From Nitzschia sp. pyKryTriq1 (lineage: Eukaryota > Bacillariophyta > Bacillariophyceae > Bacillariales > Bacillariaceae), in assembly GCA_956465555.1 (NCBI GenBank), contig OY101116.1, positions 682,001 through 746,000 of the forward strand: a stretch of 64,000 nucleotides of DNA, in the 5' to 3' direction. Under the pieces are notes generated by a model. That model had not been told where the DNA came from and ran no database searches. It saw only the letters and a list, made by a program, of their open reading frames with translations. The translations under genes were made by a program, and so were the position numbers. Shown piece after piece: positions 57,437 to 64,000 of this stretch; the first letter of the stretch is position 1, and each line of letters starts with the position of its first letter.

Positions 57437-59253
57437 ATGTCGGCGCCCTTTATGACAATACTTTCCCGCCACGGCCGTCGACGGATCGGCCTCGGGTGGA
57501 TGGCATCGACCATGGTGACGATGAGTGCAGGCGCACCTCGAGGCCTGGTACGAGCGGCTTCTTCTACGAGTACTAGCAGTGTCCAGTCTGTGAGTAACAT
57601 CAATCCGTACCTAGCCATCAAGGAATTGGCGAATCGAGTGCAACAAGCTGACCCAGTCCGTGCTCCTCGAGTGGAAAATTCTGACGGTCCGGAATACTCT
57701 CCATCCCAAAGTGAAGAAAAGCGGCTTCGAAGTGACCTGGCAAGCGAAATCTGCGAGGCCTACCAGAGTCTTCCTTCGTTGAAGCTTCCACTGACGGAAA
57801 GTTGTGAAAGGACACAGATCCTCATGTTCTTGTCTTCCGAGTGTTCACCGACGGAGGATGCCGTCTCGAAAATGGTCGACCACTTTGTGGAAAAGCGAGA
57901 TGTCCAAGCTTCCTTGTCCACGCGTCTCCAGGCGATTGCCGTTTCAAATCTTCGAAAGGCCTCCACGCCCGCATACGAAGAAATTTTGGAGTACATCCTC
58001 AAACAGGATGCTATGCATGGGATGCAATTTTTGGTGGCCCTCCGAGAAGATATTTTGCGGGCCATCCACTGGATACGATCCTCCTCCTCCAAGGAAGATG
58101 AACGATTTCCTCACCTTGAGGACTTGGATGCATATCTGCTTCATCTTTTTTCATTGTGGTTCAGTCCGGGAATGTTAGGTGAGTGAGATATGACGATTTG
58201 ATGATTTGATGTGCTAGGTCCGATCTTACAGTATCATATCATTGGCATTTCTATGTTCAAGTTTTGAAACGAATAACCTACGATGAGACTCCAGCCTCAG
58301 TGATTGAGTTTATTGCTACCAAAGAAGCAGTGCACCCCATGAAAAACCTGGATGATTTACGCACTCGATTAGGACCTGGAAGAAGAGTGTTGGCGCTTTT
58401 CCATCCTTTGCTTAAAAATGAACCTCTACTCTTTGTTCACGTCGCGCTGACCGATGATGTCCCTTCGTCAATGGTGCAAGTGATGCAGGTCATGCCCAAC
58501 GAGAAGCCGACCTGTGCTACGTTTTACTCCATCACCAATGCGCAGCCTGGTTTGGCGGGGATCGGACTCGGCGAATATCTGCTGAAAGAATCCATAGGAG
58601 TGAGTGTAATGACGTTCCGAATTGGCCTGCAATTCTATCATGTTGTGTCGATCCCTTACCCCACGGTTTGATCTTCTGTGTAGCTTTTACGGCGAGAATT
58701 CTCCTCCCTTCAGACATTTGTGACGTTGTCACCGATACCCAAGTTTAGGAAATGGGTGGAAGAAAAGATTCATCAAAACGAGGATAATGGTAAATTCTTT
58801 GACGGTTCCGTGCTTTCGAAGGATGATTGGACTTGTCTTGCTGAAGCCGGACTAGTCCAGCATGACGATACGTGGAGTAGCTTTTTGAAGTGCCTGGAAG
58901 CCGCCAATTTCTCTGAAGCAGCCGATCCTGAACAGCTGGCAATACTTCGCCCTATCTTGACCAGACTTGTGGCACGATATATTGTTCTGGAAAAGCATCG
59001 AGGGAAACCCTTGGACGGCGTCGCGCGTTTTCATTTGGGTAATGGTGCTATGGTCCACCGTATCAACTTTGGGGCAGATTTGTCGAGGAAGGGCGTTCAG
59101 AACAGCTTTGGTTTCATGATGAACTATCGATATGACTTGGGAGCCGTCGAGGACAATCGACGTTCTTTCGAAGCGAGCTACCACATTCACGCCACTAGCA
59201 ATGTCTTACAATGGCTGCCATCTGGGAGCCTACCAGAGCAAAGCAAGTTATAA
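57437..59253 (+). CDS. MLYCD: Malonyl-CoA decarboxylase
   Basis: Three exons, join(57437..58178, 58262..58599, 58684..59253), 549 aa. The enzyme converts malonyl-CoA to acetyl-CoA and CO2. Family landmarks include NLDDLRTRLGPGRRVLALFH, TFVTLSPIPKFRKWV, and the C-terminal ARFHLGNGAMVHRINFGADL region with catalytic-type His, followed by GFMMNYRYDLG. The last three residues are SKL, a canonical peroxisomal targeting signal type 1, as in the animal enzyme. The N-terminus (MSAPFMTILSRHGRRRIGLG) is basic and could act as a mitochondrial presequence, so dual targeting is possible. The gene would balance fatty-acid oxidation against malonyl-CoA. Confidence 0.9.
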
Positions 59254-59767
59254 CAATTCGAGTAGAGAAAGTGCAATAGTAGCACGCGTAGTTCTCCTAT
59301 TCTACTAGAGAGAGCTCTCTACAAAGTACTCGCTCTGCTCTGCTCTGCTCTCTACTACTACTACTACTACTACTGTAGTAGTAGAGAGAGAAAAAGCATA
59401 TCTACTCTACTACTCTAGTAGTAGAGAGTTGAGCGAGTTCCGCTCTCTACTATTCACTGGAGGAGACGTCGACGACGGCGACTCATCGGAGCCGGTCTCC
59501 TTATCGGAACCTGGACGGAACGGTCGACGGGGGGACGACCACCTCGACCGGAGCGGGACGCAGCAAACAAAATAAATAATACCGAGTACAGGTACTGGTA
59601 CAGTACGCAGTAAAGCAACTCCGCCTGCCAGCACGATAGCCGATGCTCCCAGCTGTGCGTACTTGTAGCTTGAGATACCTCTTATTACTGCTGAAGCACT
59701 TCCGCAACGCAGAAATTAGTGTATCATTCTGTCACCATCTTAGGGATTCGAAACGAGTTGTGCAGAA
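59254..59767. other. Intergenic region with CTAC/CTCTAGAG hairpin-forming repeats
   Basis: Contains (CTA)n from about 59352 to 59373, immediately followed by GTAGTAGTAGAGAG, which together can fold back. Further GTAG/CTAC runs follow to 59440, and GTACTGGTACAGTAC lies near 59592. No gene is supported. Confidence 0.5.
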
Positions 59768-59983
59768 ATGAACAATCAAGCTCAACCAAAAAGTTCAAGT
59801 GATTTATCGGCACTGCGTGTTGCTCAAGCGGAATTGATTAGCGGAGATACGAGCGGAAAGGTCTACATGCGCCTTTCACCTGGATCTGTGGCCTTTCTAA
59901 CGGACCGTTCAAAGGCGAAAGAGAAAGTTGCAATCCAGTTACGCGAAGCGGTATTGGAAGATTCTTTGCTACAGGGATCTTGA
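59768..59983 (+). CDS. Small prefoldin-like protein, ASDURF-type (tentative)
   Basis: Single exon, 71 aa. The segment GKVYMRLSPGSVAFLTDRSK resembles the core KVYRQQQ.SNIFFLADR of human ASDURF, a small beta-prefoldin-like subunit of the PAQosome co-chaperone. Short helices precede and follow it, as expected of a prefoldin-type hairpin. Its 3' end faces the Spo11-like gene with only 54 bp between stops. Assignment rests on one motif and could be coincidence. Confidence 0.5.
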   Translation: MNNQAQPKSSSDLSALRVAQAELISGDTSGKVYMRLSPGSVAFLTDRSKAKEKVAIQLREAVLEDSLLQGS

Positions 59984-60037
59984 TCGAGGAATTCGACTCT
60001 ATGACCGACGCGGCGGCCCCACCCCATTTCCGATAAA

Positions 60038-61528
60038 TCAAATAATGGCGGTGGATGTACCGTCCTGACCACTGGCTATTTCCTCATCGTACTGCTCCAC
60101 AATATTCTTTAGCCACTGACAAAGGAAATCCATCCCCAACCAGTTGAGGGCTTCAAGCTCAACTTTACGCCCGCCGCTCTCCAAATCTTCAAGTTCCTGA
60201 ATACGGAGCTCTGAGTTTCCTTGTTGGTGGAATATATGCGTTTCGTTCATGAGAGAGTCGAGGCGCTTCTTGTCCAGATCCGTGAGTTGTTGAAACACCG
60301 AGGGTGGTAGTGCGAGTTTCTCCAACTGGGAAGGGCGCAATCCGAGCCATTTTACATGAAACGTGCTGGTACGTCCGTGCCGTGCCTGGGACGAGGCGGA
60401 ATAGGCAACACCAGATTTTTGATCATATTGATAGGTGTGCAAAACTGAAATTCCGTAAGGATTGCCATCGCACAAACCATAGACAGGAAGGTTCAAGACG
60501 CGTTGCAGATGTTGGACCCACTGACGGGTAGCAATGTCGGGAAATCCTTTGCCTGTAACCAGGATGCAGGGATATTGTTGGAAGAACTTGTCCTCACTCA
60601 ATCGAGTATACACACCTTCCTTTTCAATTACTATGATGCAACGGGCATCCGTGGATTCCACGGTCGCCTGGAGGAGGTTCATGGTAATCGCCATACCATA
60701 CTGGGAGTCGAGCACCCGGCCGTTCCACATCAAGTCTCCGGTCTGCTTGTCATATAGTTCCAAGCAACCACAGCACCACCCCTTTGGTGATGCGACCAAC
60801 CCTAGCGCAGATCGCGGAACTCGAATAGAGGCCGCCAAATCCCAGATGGCCTTGTCACATTCGGCTTGGTTCCTAAAGTGTGTGACGAAATGGTAGTAGA
60901 CCTCTCTGATGGTCGTCGTGCGATGACTGAGCAAGAGCTCGTGACAGAAATCGGCTACGAGGAACATGCTAGTCAGGATTCTGCAGTGCGTGTTGTGCAG
61001 AAAGGTCTTGTGGGGATGTTGTACGGTGGGCACCTCCATGGCTGCCAGGGGTTCAAGAATGGACTGTGAAAGAATAATATCTTCAATTCTCTGGACGACA
61101 GTCTCTGGTGAAACGTCATGAAAACGTCCGCTTTCATCATCACTACACGTACTGATCGCATCATCACCATTCCTCGAATGATCCAAGAAGTCGAAGGCGT
61201 TATCGTCATCGTCACTTTTCTGCTCTTGTTGCGCTGGTTCTGCTCGCTGATACTGGATCGTCTCACGAGGCGAACCTTTGGAAAGATCAAAATCCAGAAA
61301 GCGATCGTCGGCACTATGCTCTTGATACTCATTTTGGATATGTCCGTTCGGTGATTGACTGTGGTAGAATTGAGACATTGCAGCTTGGCAACAAAAGCTC
61401 TTGCTACTGCTGCCGAACCACGTTTGCAAGAAATGAAGGGAGCCGTCAGCGATGCGAACAGACTGCAACATACGAGTAGTTCCCATCGGTGCGAGCTGTA
61501 AAATAAATCGGTATTCATCAAGCATCAT
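60038..61528 (-). CDS. Spo11 / topoisomerase VI subunit A family protein
   Basis: Up to 496 aa from the first ATG (61528). Motifs in order: IREVYYHFV with the catalytic Tyr pair, KGWCCGCLEL, the Toprim-type IVIEKEGVYTRLSED and CDGNPYGISVLHTYQ. These fit eukaryotic Spo11 or the TopVIA subunit, which cleaves double-stranded DNA; Spo11 makes the breaks that start meiotic recombination. A strong 3' splice-like sequence, TTTATTTTACAG, lies just before LAPMGTTRM, so MMLDEYRFILQ may be intronic and the true start may be an upstream exon or the ATG at 61486. The N-terminal 150 residues are acidic and poorly conserved. Confidence 0.8.
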   Translation of the reverse strand: MMLDEYRFILQLAPMGTTRMLQSVRIADGSLHFLQTWFGSSSKSFCCQAAMSQFYHSQSPNGHIQNEYQEHSADDRFLDFDLSKGSPRETIQYQRAEPAQQEQKSDDDDNAFDFLDHSRNGDDAISTCSDDESGRFHDVSPETVVQRIEDIILSQSILEPLAAMEVPTVQHPHKTFLHNTHCRILTSMFLVADFCHELLLSHRTTTIREVYYHFVTHFRNQAECDKAIWDLAASIRVPRSALGLVASPKGWCCGCLELYDKQTGDLMWNGRVLDSQYGMAITMNLLQATVESTDARCIIVIEKEGVYTRLSEDKFFQQYPCILVTGKGFPDIATRQWVQHLQRVLNLPVYGLCDGNPYGISVLHTYQYDQKSGVAYSASSQARHGRTSTFHVKWLGLRPSQLEKLALPPSVFQQLTDLDKKRLDSLMNETHIFHQQGNSELRIQELEDLESGGRKVELEALNWLGMDFLCQWLKNIVEQYDEEIASGQDGTSTAII

Positions 61529-62207
61529 CGCACGATGCGTTCACTCCCTTGCACATTTGCGTCTCGTGGAAACTTGGGCTCACGCGTAATAGGCACCGAT
61601 GATGATTCCTTGTTCTTGTTCAAATTCCTTGCGCTTACAAGATGATACTGAATGACTGTCAGTCGTCGCTACCGACGCTACATGCAACGGTCCCCCAATC
61701 ATAACACAGTATGAATAGCTCATGAAACTCACCGATCAAAAAGTTTAGAATGTAATGAATCAATCGTCCACGGAAATGTAAAAAAGGAACAGATTTGAAT
61801 GGAGGGTGCTATAGTGCTTCATGCGATGGCCATCTGGTGACGAGAGTAGTCCAATGCGGCGAATACTGCAAAAAAAGCAAGGCTGTTTCTTGGCGCGCCA
61901 CCTTTTCGCTGCGGCAGACATGAGACAGATGTGTCGTATCCGTGTCACTCCCCCTCCAATCGTCGTAGTCAAAACGCAAAAGCTCGTCGCGAGCGCACGT
62001 ACCGGTACGTGTAGTAGCTCGCAACTCTCGCAGCAAGACGCGAGATCTTGTGGATTCATCGTTTTGCGGCCACACACGATCACGACCATCACCATGATGA
62101 CGCCGACAAAACACACTGTAACGTCGGTCTGCTCTAACAACTCACTGTCGCAAGGAACCACAGTCCCGAAGTCGTTCAAACCATTTCAGGGACAGAAGTA
62201 GCTAACT
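61529..62207. other. Divergent region, Spo11-like and MED17 genes
   Basis: Contains GTACCGGTAC at 61999-62008. Minus-strand open frames at 61760-62179 lack known domains. A GTGAGT donor near 61734 could start an intron of the Spo11-like gene, but the exon before it was not resolved. Confidence 0.4.
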
Positions 62208-64000
62208 ATGAGTACGATGATTGCTTCCAACGCCGAGGCTGCCGCTGATAAGAAATCCTTCGCAGGAGAGGAGGAGGAAGACGACCCCGAGGACAACAAT
62301 GGAGTCACTCAATCTTTACCGCCCTCTCACATATTGGAAGATGGCCGCTTTATCTACCTACCTCCTCCCAGCGCGTCGGAGAGGTCTCGCTTTTTTGAAC
62401 GATCTATTGCACGATATGGTTTATTGCAAGCCGACATGGAGAAGGAATCCGTGACACAGCAAGAGGCTCTCAAGAAGGAACAAGAAAAGAAAGAGGAGGA
62501 AGAGGAGGACGACGACAAGACTGCGCCGAGGGTTCATCCGCTTGCAGTCGCGTCGGCTCGATTGCAATCGAATGGCTTGGCTGAATTGAACCGTGCCATA
62601 AACCTTGCACAGCTTGTCACCTCGGGAGAATACTTTGGACTCACAAACATTGTTGATCCGAGTCTGGAGGGAAATGCTCCCGGAGAAACCAAGGGGAGTG
62701 GTGTGGCTGCGGTGGCGTCCCAACAAATCGATACTGTAAAGTCCACCTATGTCTTGAAACGTAAGCGGTCTCAATTTCAAAAGGCGTCGTTGGTTTTGGA
62801 GCGACACGAAAAGCGACTTCGGGCGTCTTTGAAAGCACAGAGAGTGTTGGATCGAAGGCTCTTTCAACTTCGGAATCAGTGGAGACTGGTAGCACCCGAG
62901 CATGGAACGCGGGCTCGACTCCATGCCGCCCGGGCTACGGAAGTTGTCGCAATTGATGTTGATGTGTACGATCGAGATCGAGTTGGTGGGGGCAATCAAG
63001 CCTTGAAAACAAATACAGCAGGGAAACGGCAGACTTTGGCGGGAAGGTTAGCAAGCCGGGTACCTCGATTTGCAACTATTGAGTTACAAGACAATTTCAA
63101 GGTTCCGATAGCACATGATGAAAACTCTACAGAGGCAGAAACAGAAACTTTGCATACATCGCAAGACGTGTCGGATATGCAAGTAGATGAGGCTGAGGAC
63201 GATGAGAAATTATCGAACTTTACTCGAGCAGAGCCGTTTGCTATCGCAGATCCCAGCTTGGGTCGAGTCGTCGAGAACTTTGACCCCGCCAAGGTTCCCA
63301 TGCTAAATCTACAGTTGGATATTCAGAAAGCTTCCAGCGGTTTTCTCCAATCTTCGTGCTTGGAACCGATTACAACGTTGAATGTCGCCAAGGGGGACAC
63401 AGCAGAGTACTCACAAGATGAAGATCTTTTGGTCAGTCTGCAGCATTCACTTTTTTGCGCTTCTCTGTTTGAGTCCATTCGCTCCGAGCTGGATCCACCG
63501 CCTGACAATCCAGCCCAGTTTTCTGCTGCGCAGCGGAATCTTCCACCTGTGGCCTGGTTATCTTGTGAGTCTGAGGAAAACTTTCTTCCTCCGCCCAGAA
63601 GAGTTGTCGGTGGAGGGTACGGCCTTTCTCCTTTGGCTGTTGTGCACTGTCACGAGGGAGAAGTGAAGGTTCAGCTAGATTCCGAGTACACCTTGTGTGT
63701 CAAGCTGGTGGAAGCAAACGTCGAAACTGATACAAAGTCGAATGCAACGGATGGTGGTACGAGTCGTGCCACCGCCTCGAAAAGTGGAAGCCAAAGTCCA
63801 GAGCAGCTTCACGCTTTGTGTCGTGCATTACTGCTTCACGCCCAGGATGTCTATCATCGCCATTCTTTGTACTTGCGAGAACGTGCCAAGAAGAAAGAAG
63901 AAGAAGAGAAAGCTCAAGGCGATGGACCTCGCGGTTTGGCCCGTGTTTCCAAGGAAGACGCACCAGATATGGCACGAATTCTTCAGAGTTGCGTGAGTCT
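62208..64000 (+). CDS. MED17: Mediator complex subunit 17-like protein (5' part; runs off the window)
   Basis: 597 codons are visible from the ATG at 62208 with no stop before the window ends. The acidic N-terminus (FAGEEEEDDPEDNN) is followed by HILEDGRFIYLPPP and SERSRFFERS. The region VLKRKRSQFQKASLVLERHE ... RRLFQLRNQWRL matches the MED17 head-module core, where a basic helix precedes an ordered block. Later HSLFCASLFESIRSEL and an alanine/glutamate stretch agree with the remaining family layout. MED17 scaffolds the Mediator head and is needed for RNA polymerase II transcription. No intron is needed in the visible part. Confidence 0.72.
   Translation, partial: MSTMIASNAEAAADKKSFAGEEEEDDPEDNNGVTQSLPPSHILEDGRFIYLPPPSASERSRFFERSIARYGLLQADMEKESVTQQEALKKEQEKKEEEEEDDDKTAPRVHPLAVASARLQSNGLAELNRAINLAQLVTSGEYFGLTNIVDPSLEGNAPGETKGSGVAAVASQQIDTVKSTYVLKRKRSQFQKASLVLERHEKRLRASLKAQRVLDRRLFQLRNQWRLVAPEHGTRARLHAARATEVVAIDVDVYDRDRVGGGNQALKTNTAGKRQTLAGRLASRVPRFATIELQDNFKVPIAHDENSTEAETETLHTSQDVSDMQVDEAEDDEKLSNFTRAEPFAIADPSLGRVVENFDPAKVPMLNLQLDIQKASSGFLQSSCLEPITTLNVAKGDTAEYSQDEDLLVSLQHSLFCASLFESIRSELDPPPDNPAQFSAAQRNLPPVAWLSCESEENFLPPPRRVVGGGYGLSPLAVVHCHEGEVKVQLDSEYTLCVKLVEANVETDTKSNATDGGTSRATASKSGSQSPEQLHALCRALLLHAQDVYHRHSLYLRERAKKKEEEEKAQGDGPRGLARVSKEDAPDMARILQSCVS

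Noticed and set aside
1-64000. tRNA genes, CRISPR arrays, bacterial operons or riboswitches
   Set aside because: I scanned for GGTTCGAATCC-like T-loops and for regularly spaced repeats and saw none convincing; the gene structure is eukaryotic throughout.

Overview
This is nuclear DNA from a photosynthetic stramenopile, most likely a diatom. Coding genes are interrupted by short GT-AG introns, mostly about 80-110 nt with a few of 330-470 nt. Several predicted proteins begin with a signal peptide followed directly by an aromatic residue (for example AF-, AW- or GF-type sites), as expected for import into a red-lineage secondary plastid. A one-helix chlorophyll-binding-type protein is also present. 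Genes lie on both strands without operons, and several neighbouring 3' ends are only 55-130 bp apart.

Layout. 0.5-2.5 kb: a DUF1499 protein and a UBX/UAS protein. 3.5-12.9 kb: three paralogous secreted, surface-anchored beta-propeller proteins on the minus strand; the first carries an extra N-terminal phytocyanin-like domain, and a young non-autonomous Copia-type LTR element lies between the second and third. 14-23.3 kb: three EGY/site-2-protease-type plastid metalloproteases. 24-29 kb: a UBA-like/RGG/prion-like protein and an MFSD8-type transporter. 30.8-34.7 kb: a one-helix LHC-like protein, an LtrA membrane protein with an in-frame stop, and an EF-hand protein. 35.3-39.4 kb: a convergent pair, RING-ankyrin and F-box-like. 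40-42.5 kb: a piggyBac-type transposase.

43.2-64 kb is a dense housekeeping region: IF1-like ATPase inhibitor, ketopantoate-reductase-like protein, EEP phosphatase, A20 zinc finger, patatin-like lipase, an unrecognised mitochondrial membrane protein, ARMT1/DUF89, a RING-H2 E3, malonyl-CoA decarboxylase with a C-terminal SKL, an ASDURF-like small protein, Spo11/TopVIA, and the N-terminal part of Mediator subunit 17.

The most unusual content is the two three-gene paralog clusters side by side. The propeller cluster has one shared intron position in all copies and a copper-ligand-free cupredoxin fused to one copy. In the protease cluster two copies share both intron positions and the third lacks them. 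Intergenic DNA is rich in a perfect 10-bp palindrome (GTACCGGTAC), seen seven times outside genes. Exon joins were inferred by hand from splice motifs and frame continuity; each model given as a join keeps an open frame (apart from the LtrA stop) and a length divisible by three where complete.
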